DNA from: Arenicola marina
Taxonomy: Eukaryota > Annelida > Polychaeta > Arenicolidae
NCBI GenBank assembly: GCA_964019135.1
Contig: OZ025256.1
Location: 41,574,035-41,638,034 of the forward strand
DNA: 64,000 nucleotides
Reading direction: 5' to 3'
Of this stretch, positions 49,301 to 61,300 are shown piece by piece. The first letter of the stretch is position 1, and every line of letters begins with the position of its first letter. Under the pieces are notes generated by a model. That model worked only from the letters and a program-made list of their open reading frames with translations, ran no database searches and was not told where the DNA came from. Made by a program: the position numbers and the translations under genes.

Positions 49301-52300
49301 GGGTGTAAGGAGGGTCATGGGGAGGGGCGGGGTGAAAGGAGGGCCAGGGGGAGGGGCGTGGTCTAAGGAGGGTCATGGGGAGGGGCGGGGTGTAAGGAGG
49401 GCCAGGGGGAGGGGCGGGGTGTAAGGAGGGCCAGGGGGAGGGGCGGGGATTAAGGAGGGTCAGCGGGTGGGGCGGGGTGTAAGGAGGGCCAGGTTGAGGG
49501 GCGGGGTGTAAGGAGGGCCAGGTTGAGGGGCGGGGTGTAAGGAGGGCCAGGGGGAAGGGCGGGGTGTAAGAAGGGCCAGGGGGAGGGGCGGGGTGTAAGC
49601 TGGGCTAGGGGGAGGGGCGGGGTGTAAGGAGGGCCAGATGGAGGGGCGGGGTGTAAGGATGGCCGGGGGAGGGGCGGGGTGTAAGGAGGGCCAGGGGAAG
49701 GGGCGGGGTGTAAAGAAGGCCAGGGGGAGGGGCGGGGTACAAGGAGGGTCATGGGGAGGGGCCGGGTGTAAGGAGGGCCAGGGGGAGGGGCGGGGTGTAA
49801 GAAGGGCCAGGGGGAGGGGCGGGGTACAAGGAGGGTCATGGGGAGGGGCGTGGTCGAAGGAGGGTCATGGGGAGGGGCGGGGTGTAAGGAGGGCCAGGGG
49901 GAGGGGCGGGGTACAAGGAGGGTCATGGGGAGGGGGGTGTGTAAGGAGGGCCAGGGGGAGGGGCGTGGTGTAAGGAGGGCCAGGGGGAGGGGCGGGGTGT
50001 AAGGAGAGCCAGGGGGAAGGGCGGGCTGTAAGGAGGGTCAGGGAGAGGGGCGGGGTGTAAGGAAGGCCAGGGGGAGGGGTTGGGTGTAAGGAGGACCAAG
50101 GGGAGGGGCGGGGTGTAAGGAGGGCCAGGGGAGGGGCGAGGTGTAAGGAGGGCCAAGGGGAGGGGCGAGGTGTAAGGAGGGCCAAGGGGAGGGGCGGGGT
50201 GTAAGGAGGGCCAGGGGGAGGGGCGGGGTGTAAGGAGGGCCAGGGGGAGGGGCGGGGTGTAAGGAGGGCCAGGGGGAGGGGCGGGGTGTAAGGAGGGCCA
50301 CTGGGAGGGGCGGGGTGTAAGAAGGGCCAGGGGGAGGGGCGGGGTGTAAGGAAGGCCAGGGGAGGGGCGAGGTGTAAGCAGGGCCAAGGGGAGAGGCGGG
50401 GTGTAAGGAGAGCCAGGAAAGGGGCGCGGTGTAATTAGGGTCAGGGAGAGGGGCGGGGTGTAAGCAGGGCCAGGGAGAGGGGCGGGGTGTAAGCAGGGCC
50501 AGGGGGAGGGGCGGGGTGCAAAGAGGGCCAGGAAGACGGGGCGGGGTGTAAGGAGGGCCAATGGGAGGGGCGGGGTGTAAGGAGAGCCAGGGAGAGGGGC
50601 GGGGTGTAAGGAGGGCCAGGGGGAGGGGCGGGGTGTAAGGAGAGCCAGGGGAGGGGCGGGGTGTAAGGAGGGCCAGGGGGAAGGGGCGAGGTGTAAGGAG
50701 AGCCAGGGAGAGGGGCGGGGTGTAAGGAGGGCCAGGGGAGGGGCGGGGTGTAAGGAGGGCCAAGGGGAGGGGCGGGGTGTAAGGAGGGCCAAGGGGAGGG
50801 GCGGGGTGTAAGGAGAGCCAAGGAGAGGGGCGGGGTGTAAGGAGGGCTAGGGGACGGGCGGGGTGTAAGGAGGGCCAAGGGGAGGGGCGGGGTGTAAGGA
50901 GAGCCAGGGAGAGGGGCGGGGTGTAAGGAGAGCCAGGGAGAGGGGCGGGGTGTAAGGAGGGCCAAGGGGAGGGGCGGGGTGTAAGGAGAGCCAGGGAGAG
51001 GGGCGGGGTGTAAGGAGGGCCAGGGGAAGGGGCGAGGTGTAAGGAGAGCCAGGGAGAGGGGCGGGGTGTAAGGAGGGCCAGGGGAGGGGCGGGGTGTAAG
51101 GAGGGCCAAGGGGAGGGGCGGGGTGTAAGGAGGGCCAAGGGGAGGGGCGGGGTGTAAGGAGAGCCAGGGAGAGGGGCGGGGTGTAAGGAGGGCCAGGGGG
51201 AGGGGCGGGGTGTAATGAGGGCCAAGGGGAGGGGCGGGGTGTAAGGAGAGCCAGGGAGAGGAGCGGGGTGTAAGGAGAGCCAGGGAGAGGGGCGGAGTGT
51301 AAGGAGGGCCAAGGGGAGGGCGGGGTGTAAGGAGAGCCAGGGAGAGGGGCGGGGTGTAAGGAGGGCCAGGGGGAGGGGCGGGGTGTAAGGAGTGCCAGGG
51401 GGAGGGGCGGGGTACAAGGAGGGTCATGAGGAGGGGCGGGGTGTAAAGAGGGCCAGGGGGAGGGGCGGGGTGTAAAGAGGACCAGGGGGAGGGGCGGGGT
51501 GTAAGGAGTGCCAGGGGGAGGGGCGGGGTACAAGGAGGGTCATGAGGAGGGGCGGGGTGTAAGGAGGGCCAAGGGGAGGGGCGGGGTGCAAGGAGAGCCA
51601 GGAAGACGGGGCGGGGTGTAAGGAGGGCCAGGGGAAGGTGCGGGGTGTGAGCAGGGCCAGGGGGAGGGGGGGGGGTGTAAGGATGGCCGGGGGAGGGGCG
51701 AGGTGTAAGGAGGGCCAGCGGGAGGGGCCAGGTGTAAGGAGGGCCAGGGGGAGGGGCGGGGTGTAAGGAGGGCCAGGGGGAGGGGCGGGGTACAAGGAGG
51801 GTCATGAGGAGGGGCGGGGTGTAAGGAGGGCCAGGGGGAGGGGCGGGGTGTAAGGAGAGCCAGGGGGAGGGGCGAGGTGTAAGGAGGGCCAGGGGGAGGG
51901 GCGGGGTGTAAGGAGGGCCAGGGGGAGGGGCGGGGTGTAAGGAGGGCCAGGGGGAGGGGCGAGGTGTAAGGAGGGCCAGGGGGAGGGGCGGGGTGAAAGG
52001 AGGGCCAGGGGGAGGGGCGCGGTGTAAGGAGGGCCAGGGGGAGGGGCGGGGTGTAAGGAGTGCCAGGGGGAGGGGCGGGGTACAAGGAGGGTCATGGGGA
52101 GGGGCGGGGTGTAAGGAGGGCCAGGGGGAGGGGCGTGGTGTAAGTAGGGCCAGGGAGAGGGGCGGGGTGTAAGCTGGGCCAGGGGGAGGGGCGGGGTGTA
52201 AGGAGGGCCAGATGGAGGGGCGGGGTGTAAGGATGGCCGGGGGAGGGGCGGGGTGTAAGGAGGGCCATGGGGAGGGGCGGGGTGTAAGGAGGGCCAGGGG

Positions 52301-55300
52301 AGGGGCGAGGTGTAAGGAGGGCCAGGGGGAGGGGCGGGTGTAAGGAGGGCCAGGGGGAGGGGCGGGGTGTAAGGAGGGCCAGGGGAGGGGCGGGGTGTAA
52401 GGAGGGCCAAGGGGAGGGGCGATTTGGGGTAATATTAGCTGGGGTGGAGGTTTAGTGGCAGAAACACGGGTTTGTAAGGGGTGGGACAAGGGATAGGGTT
52501 AAGGTGGGATTAAAGGCGGTGTGGGTAAGGAGGGCCAGGTGGAGGGGGAAGAGGGACAGGTCTGACTTGCCGAGTGGTACTAAGATGGCCGCCAGGTCGG
52601 GGGCCGTGCGTTGTGAATTTCTGAGCAATGTTGATAGTTTCTTGGCAAACATTATCTAAAGATATATTACTTGCTATGAACAATGCACACATCACATAAT
52701 TTGTCCAAATCTTATATGATGGCTGATATATGTATAGGCATAGCGATACGCGTATCCATCAATAACAGAATGCAACCTTCCTATATACCTTCCACCGCTT
52801 ACACTTTCATCACTTCCCGCCAGGTGGCGACAGGCGCACGACAACGTTGCCTAACAACCGTTCAACCACGAATTTCCCGGTGACGGTCGTGGGTGGGGAC
52901 ACTACAACCACCCTGGCCCCCACCTCTACCACCCCGTTCGTGGTGGACCCCAACGCCACCCTCATTGCCGGCGCCGTGCCCCTGAGAGGGCAGATGGCAC
53001 TCACCAACTGGCAGCATCTACCCGAACTCAACGACCCGGAGTCACCGCTTTACCAGGCTTACCAAGGTATCATCTGCGGCAAGGTAAGCTCGCCGACCAG
53101 GATAGGCTGACCCATGACCCGGATGGGCCTCGCTGACCCCTGACCCCGATAGGCCTCGCTGGCCCATGACCCGGATAGGCCTCGCTGACCCATGACCCGG
53201 ATAGGCCTCGCTGACCGCTGACCCCTGACCCCGATAGGCCTCGCTGACCCATGACCCGGATAGGCCTCGCTGACGAATATGACCCCGATAGGCCTCGCTG
53301 ACCCATGACCCGGATATGCCTCTTTGACGCATGGCCCAGATAAGCCTAGCTGACCCATGACCCGGATATGCCTCGCTGACCCATGACCTGGATATGTCTC
53401 GCTGACCCATGACCTGAATAGGCCTTGCTGACCAATGAATCAGATAGGCCTCGCTGACCCATGACCCGGGTATGCCTCCTTGACCCATAACATAGATAGG
53501 CCTCGCTGACTCATAATCCAGATAGGCTCGCTGACCTATAACCCAGATAGGCTCGCTGACCCATGACCCGGACAGGCTTCGCTGACCCATGACCCAGACA
53601 GGCCTGGCTGACCCATGACCCACACAGGCCTTGCTGACCTATGATCTTGATAGCCCTCACTGACCCATGACCCAGATAATCTCGCTGACCCATGAGCCAA
53701 ATAGGCTCGTCAACTCATTGCCCAGATGGGCTCGCTGACTCATAACCCAGATAATCTCGCTGACCCATGAGCCAGATAGTCTCGCTGACCCATGACCCAA
53801 ATAGGCTCGTTGACCCATGACCCAGATAGGCTCGCTGAACCATGATCCAGAGAGGGCTCGCTGACCCCTGACCCAGATAGGCTCGCTGACCCATGACCCA
53901 GATATGACTCGCTGACCTAAAACCCAGATAAGCTCTCTGACTCATAACCCAGATAGGCTCTCTGACCCATGATCTTGAAAGCCCTCATTGACCCATGACC
54001 TAGATAGGCCTGGCTGATCCATGACCCAGATAGGCATCGACAAACTATGGCCCAGGTTCATGATTCATGATTAGTGTCATATTCGAGCTTCATCAAAGAT
54101 CGTATAGTATTTAGGTAGTATTAAATGAGCTCTGGTGTTATTACCCAAGTTTGTTGATATTATTAATGGTCGATATGCTTTCGGGACCTCGAATCAAGTG
54201 CAAAGGAGAAGCCGGTTTACTCACAAATGTGAAAGGTAATGAATATCTTGACAATACATACAGTTTTGTGTTACCACTGTTATGTTCTCTTCCACAGCTT
54301 ATCGCCACGCTTGTAGCAGATGGGGTTGAGACACCATTCTGCGCAATAGTGGCCATGAGGTGAGTCATCTACGGTTCTGCCGAGCGATGGCGTCGATGAT
54401 CGATGGCGTCAATGGTCGATGGCGTCAATGGTCGATGGCGTCAATGGTCGTTGGCATCAATGGTCGAAGGCGTCAATGGTCGATGGCGTCAATGGTCGAT
54501 GGCGTCAATGGTCGTTGGCGTCAATGGTCGAAGGCGTCAATGGTCGATGGCGTCAATGGTCGATGGCGTCAATGGTCGTTGACGTCAATGGTCGAAGGCG
54601 TCAATGGTCGATGGCGTCAATGGTCGATGGCGTCAATGGTCGATGGCGTCAATGGTCGATGTCGATAGTCGATGGCGTCAATGGTTGATAGCGTCAATTA
54701 TCGATGGCTCCTATAGTCGATGGTCTTTGGCGTCAATTGTCTTTGGCGTCAATGGTCTTGGCGTCAATGGTCGAAGGCGTCAAAGGTTTATAGCAGCAAT
54801 GGTCGATGGCGTCAATGGTAGATGGCGTCAATAGTCCGTAGCGTCAATGGTCTTTGGCGTCAATGGTCTTTGGCGTCAATGGTCTTTGGCGTCAATGGTT
54901 GATGCCGTCAATGTTAATGACGTCAATAGTCGATGGCGTCAATAGTCGATGGCGTCAATGATCGATGGCGTCAGTGATCTTTGGCGTTAATGCTCTTTGG
55001 CGTCAATGATCGTTGGCGTCAATGCTCTTTGGCGTCAATGATCGTTGGCGTTAATGATCTTTGGCTTCAAGAGTTGATAGCGTCCATAAAAAATAATTCT
55101 AAATCTATGAAATGCAGTGGATATTGTCCCGTCCTGTGGCCCGTGCTGACGACGCCTGTTGTTTTCAGTCCGGGGAGCATCATTTCCTCCTACTCCCTGC
55201 AAGTGGTGCCCAAGGCGAACGAGGATCCTAAGATGACGGCTGACCGGGTCCAGGCGGACATCACGGCGGTCCAGGAGACAGAGCCAGCCTTCGCCGGCTA

Positions 55301-58300
55301 CACCACACCGCTGTCTGGTACGGTAGCCACTTGTTAAAGTCCAGCCTGCCACTGACGCTACGCCACTAGACTTAGTGAAGATTTGTCTCGTGATTCTCGG
55401 ATTCAAAATACATGAGTAGTAAACCAAAAAAGTGGATTTTCAGAATTAAGAAAGTGCTAAAATCATGACTTAAAATACATAAGTAGTCACCCAAGAAGTG
55501 GCTTTTCTGAAATAAGAATGCGCTAAAATTATATTGAAGGCGATTTCTTGATTATGAACACCACCACAACGAGCTGGTGAGGCTTAAACTAAAATGCACT
55601 TTTCAATGCAGGATCTGCATACACATAATGTGATTCGTGTAGAGCGATATGTTCGTCTTCCAGAGGTTGTCGGCCATTTAGAAATATTTAAGTTTGAGGT
55701 ACGATTTGAGTAACATGCATAATTTGATTGAATAAGATATTTAGGGGGCTGCGTCTGTGAGGAAGGAAGAGTAGGGGAAGGGGGGAGGGGTGACACTATG
55801 CGCTGTCGGCCCCATCCCCCTCCACGTGTAAACACCACTGCCCCACACCTCTCTGCATCCTGATGCTTCCCCCCCCCCCTCTCTCGTTCATTCTTCATAC
55901 CCTGGCTACATTCTGCAGTTAGTTTAAATATGTTGTATTGGCAATTAGAAAACAGGCACACTGCCTATGTGAATTCCTCTTGCTGAACTTGAATCCACTG
56001 TTCATACATACATATATACATAGCAGTTGCGTACATCACAATGTTGTAGAAATTCCATAATTAATACAATCAGGCATAACACGTGATATTCGCGGATTAA
56101 TGATAGAGACGGATTACTGATAGAGACAGATTATTGATAGGGACGGATTACTGATAGAGACGGATTATTGATAAAGATGGATTATTGATAGAGACGGAAT
56201 ACTGATAGAGACGGATTATTGATAGAGACGGATTACTGATAGAGAGGGATTACTGATAGAGACGGATTATTGATAGATTACTGATAGAGACGGATTATTG
56301 AGAGAGACGGAGTACTGATAGAGACGGATTATTGATAGAAGTGGATTATTGATAAAGACAGAATACTGATAGAAACGGATTACTGATAGACGGATTACTG
56401 ACGGATTACTGATAGAGACGGATTACTGATAGAGACGGATTACTGATAGAGACGGATTACTGATTGAGACGGATTATTGATAAAAGCGGATTACTGATTG
56501 TTCGGATTATTGATAGAAGCGGATTACTGACGGATTACTGATAGAGACGGATTACTGATAGAGACGGATTACTGATTGAGACGGATTATTGATAGAAACG
56601 GATTACTGATTGAACGGATTATTGATTGAAGCGGATTACTGACGGATTACTGATAGAGACGAATTACTGATAGACACGGATTATTGATAGAGACGGATTA
56701 CTGATAGACGGATTAATGATAGACAGATTACTGATAGACGGATTACTGATAGACGGATTATGGATAAAGACGGATTACTGATAAAGACGGAGTACTGATC
56801 GAGACGGATTACTGATAGAGACGGATTACGTTCTGCAGTGGACTTTTGTATCCTGACTCCCCCGGCGGACAATCCCTGCGACCAGGTGTGCCTGACTGAT
56901 CCGGAAGACACCACCACCACGCAGCTGTGCGCCTGCTTCCCGGGATACGCGCTCCAGGACGACATGGTGACCTGTCAAGGTAGGCATCAGGAGCGGCTTG
57001 GCAGTGTGCACCTCGTTCACTCAGTAATCAGTAATGTTTTTTTTCAATAATATTAAAATATTAATATTAAGTTATTTCCCCTTGTCACTTTTTAAAATCT
57101 ATTTAAAAAAATATATAAAGAAATACAAAATGAAAACAAAACATTGTTTTCATTTTTGTATTTCTTTAATTTATTTTCTGTCTTCGTTCAACAAATCCTG
57201 ACACGGGACAGACACATGTTATATTATCAGGAACATTAGTTATAAGAATAAAGGGTTTATGGTTTCATTTATTTTCTTATATAAACTGTTTCAGTATCAA
57301 TCACGTTGGAAACCTCTTTTGTGTCTAACATATATAACCCCGACATAAAGTGCGTATTATGGAGAAATGGCGAAATCAACCGCTTTGATGTTTAGGGACG
57401 TGAACAGAGAATTAGTCTCAGATTGCTAATCCTGTATTAATATGAAATGATAATTAACGACTTCATGAATCACAAGCTTTATTGTAACTGTAATTTATAT
57501 CTGCTGTTGTGTTGGTATGACCTTCATATTTTGATTATAATCCTATTCACGCGAACGCTATGTAGCTATTATGATCGCACACGGAGAGGTATAATACAGG
57601 TGTGTGATATTCTCTGTGGTGGCAGATGTCAGATACCATTCTAGTACATGTGTGTGATATTTTCTGTGGTGGCAGATGTCGACGAGTGTGAGGCGGCCAC
57701 GGACGACTGCAGTCACAACTGTACCAACACTGTAGGAGGCTTCACGTGCTTCTGTCCGTCCGAATATGTCCTGCACAGCGACGAGAAGACCTGTTACTGT
57801 AAGCAGCCTTAACCCTACCAGGGCCAAGACGTTGGGAGGGGCGGGAGTGGGGGGGCCTCCATTGCCGACTTTTCAAAATTATCAGTTTCGGATTCATGTC
57901 GATTTTTCACGCTAGTCAGTGCCGTTTGGGTTTTTTAAATGACACAAATCGGTGTCGATGTGAACCCTGACAGCAACCCAACCCCTACCTATGTGCCTTG
58001 TGTCTGTGTTGATGTGGTTGCTCGAATTAACCCTGCTTTAAAAAAAACCTGTTGCGACTTGTGTCAAAAGTGGATCTCTTGGAACCCATCCAGCCACCTT
58101 GATCGACACGCTGCAGCCACGTTCGACTTGCGCATCACGCCATGCTCTGCATAGCTCATACCTCGTTAAGCCGTCACATTTGACGGTGTGCATGGCTTCA
58201 CAGTTAACTGCATGGTCGGATGAACGAGTAAAATTGGCAGCTTCATTGTATAGCAGAGCCGTGTGGGTGTCAGAAAATCAATATGGGATTAAAGAGGGCA

Positions 58301-61300
58301 ATTAAAGATAGGGAAGGCCGTTTCACGTAAAACTTTGCCAGATGAACGGTTTTCCGGTTTATCGGGCTCCGGGCTCGGGCGGTGTTTACATATGTACATA
58401 GAGTAGCCCCTTAATTCTGTTTGATGAGAAGGCCTCTTTCGTCAGACTGCCCAGTGGCCGGTCAAGCCTTGATCTCCCTGCTCGGGTCAGCAGTGACTTT
58501 TTCTCGATAACACAAAGCTGTCAACCTCAGATGTGTTCTTGTGTCAGCGTATTTCGTGCACATTATGCGCAATTTAGTATTGGATAATTTTTAAAGAGAT
58601 AATGCAATGAATGGGTGTTCTGTTTTTAATATTATTGGTATATATAGGTCATCAGCGTTGTCGGTCAGTAGCAAAAGCAATAGCAATAGTGTTTATTGTT
58701 GACTTTTACATATCGACGTTAAATAAAACCTCAGCTTATCTTTTCTTTTGGCAGATGTGGATGTTATGATCGGGCCAGAAAGCAGCACCTTCGTGTCTGT
58801 CGAACAACGTCTGATGTCATCATGCACGGTCGAGGCCGATTCGGCGGTACTGGGTGACTTGATGACCACGTGGTCTGACCCGGCTGGAGGTCAGATCGGC
58901 GACGACTCCTCCGAGAGGTGGGTGGGGGGTGGAGGGGGGGAGGGGGGGGGGCTACCACCCTGCCTCAAGTGGGTGGTGGAGGGTTGGGGGGGTGGGGGTG
59001 GCTGCCACCCTGCCTGCAGTGGGTGGGTGGTGGTGGGGGTGGCTGCCACCCTGCCTCCAGTGGGTGGTGGGGGGTGGGGGTGGCTGCCACCCTGCCTCCA
59101 GTGGGTGGGGGATGGAGGGGGGTGGGGGGGGGGGGCTACCACCCTGCCTCAAGTGGGTGGGTGGTGGTGGGGGTGGCTACCACCCAGCCTCCAGTGGGTG
59201 GGTGGTGGTTGGGGTGGCTGCCACCCTGCCTCCAGTGTGTGGGTGGTGGGGGTGGCTGCCACCCTGCCTCCAGTGGGTGGGTGGCGGCGGTGGCTGCCAC
59301 CCTGCCTCCAGTGGGTGGGTGGGTGATGGTGGGGGTGGCAGCCACCCTGCCTCCAGTGTGTTCACAGGGTGCGTTATAACGCCGGGTCTCTACCCTGCTC
59401 CCCGCGTTTATTGTAACACTGTATTTCCATTGTGTTTACATGGTGTTTTATAAACCGCGTTTATTGTAGCACTGTGTTTACATTGTGTCTGTACGATGTA
59501 TTATAACGGCGTTTATTGCAACACTGTTTCCATTGTGTTTACACCATGTATTATAACCGCGTTTATTGAGCTTACATTGTAAACTGCAGCACTGTGTTTA
59601 AGAAGTGTTTACCTCGATCGTGACTTGAAACATTTGTAATAATGAAATACTCTACTTAACGCCTTCTGTGCCTTCTTTCTTTACCGTGTTCATTGAACAC
59701 TGTGTTCAGAGGGTTTTTCATCGTTCATTGAACACTTTGTTCAGAGGGTTTTTCATCGTTCATTGTAATATTATTTTCTGCCGTTTTACACCTGTTTTAT
59801 TTTAACACTGTATTTCCCAGTGTGACTGTCGCCCTGCCTCCAGTGTGATCACGTGGTTTATTCTAATACCACCCTGCTCATCGTGTTATTGTAACACTGT
59901 GTTCCCAGCCTGCTCATCTTTTTCATTGTAACACTGTGTTCCCAGCCTGCTCATCGTTTTCATTGTCACACTGTGTTCCCAGCCTGCCCATCGTGTTATT
60001 GTAACACTGTGCTCCTAGACTGCCCACTGTGTTATTATAACACTGTGTCCCCAGTGTGCTTACCATGTTCATTATAACACTGTGTTCCCAGCCTGCCCAT
60101 CGTGTTATTGTAACACTGTGCTCCGAGACTGCCCACTGTGTTATTATAACACTGTGTCCCCAGTGTGCTTACCATGTTCATTATAACACTGTGTTCCCAG
60201 CCTGCTCATCGTGCTCATTATACACTGTGTTTCCAGGGTATATACGTCGCTGGGCTCGATGGGTGGATACCCCGTTCGACGCCTGACCGTCACCATGGCG
60301 ATGCCAGAGGACAGCGGTCCCTTCCGGTGTACAGCCACATACCGCGGCACCCAGATGGTGTCCAGCGACTTCGACGTGTTCGTCTCCCGTGAGTGGTGTA
60401 CTCCATGTTGTACAACATGGCGTACGGCATGTTGTACAGCATGGTGTACGGCATGTTGTACAGCATGGTGTACGGCATGGTGTACAGCATGGTGTACGGC
60501 ATGTTGTACAGCATGGTGTACGGCATGTTGTACAGCATGGTGTACGGCATGTTGTACAGCATGGTGTACGGCATGGTGTACAGCATGGTGCACAATGAAT
60601 CATTTTTAAGTTCTGTATTGAACTATAAAATATACAATACGACATTACAATGTAAGGTGGAAGACATGTTGCTCATGTAGATGACTTCTCTTGTCCTGTC
60701 TGATCATGAAAACGTCAATCGTGAACGAATGTCCGCGATATAACTGATATAATTATTGACGTAGCCAGAGAAGAACATGATGTACTTTTCAGAAACAATT
60801 TTGCACTTTGACAACGAAGAGATGATGCATATTGCTGAATTTACTGTTAATGTGTGTTTCAAAGTGTATATGGTGGTCCGAATATACCCACTACATGAAT
60901 CTTTCAGGGTGTACACCCTCAAAAGTGTCTTTCTGGTAGTGTATGGTGTTCATATGAATCTTTCATGGTGTACATCATCAAAGGTGTATTTCCCATAGTG
61001 TATTGTGTCCGTGTGGATCTTTCGAGGTGTACACCCTCAAAAGTGTCTTTCCCATAGTGTCTGGTGTCCGTGTGGATCTTTCAGGGTGTACACCCTTAAA
61101 AGTGTCCTTCTCGTAGTGTATGGTGTTTATATGAATCTTTCAGGGTGTACACCCGTAACGGTGTATTTCCCATAGTGCATGGTGTCTGTGTGGATCTTTC
61201 AGGGTGAACACCCTCAAAAGTGTCTTTCTCATAGTGCATGGTGTCCGTGTGGATGTTTTAGGTTGTACACCCTCAAAATTATCTTTCCCATAGTGTATGG

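Noticed and set aside
44116-52489. Very long Pro/Leu/His-rich open frames on the minus strand (up to about 680 codons)
   Set aside because: They repeat with a 29-codon period because the 29-bp satellite is read through all three frames in turn. No start context, domain or splice logic; an artefact of a stop-poor repeat.
53042-53945. Minus-strand open frames with GLSGSWVSEAYPGH repeats
   Set aside because: Translation of the 26-bp minisatellite in an intron, antisense to the mosaic gene.
60144-60680. Several open frames in all six frames with HHAVHHAV, CCTTCRTP or MLYSMVYG repeats
   Set aside because: A 12/24-bp repeat with few stops is open in every frame; it starts at a splice donor and is intronic.
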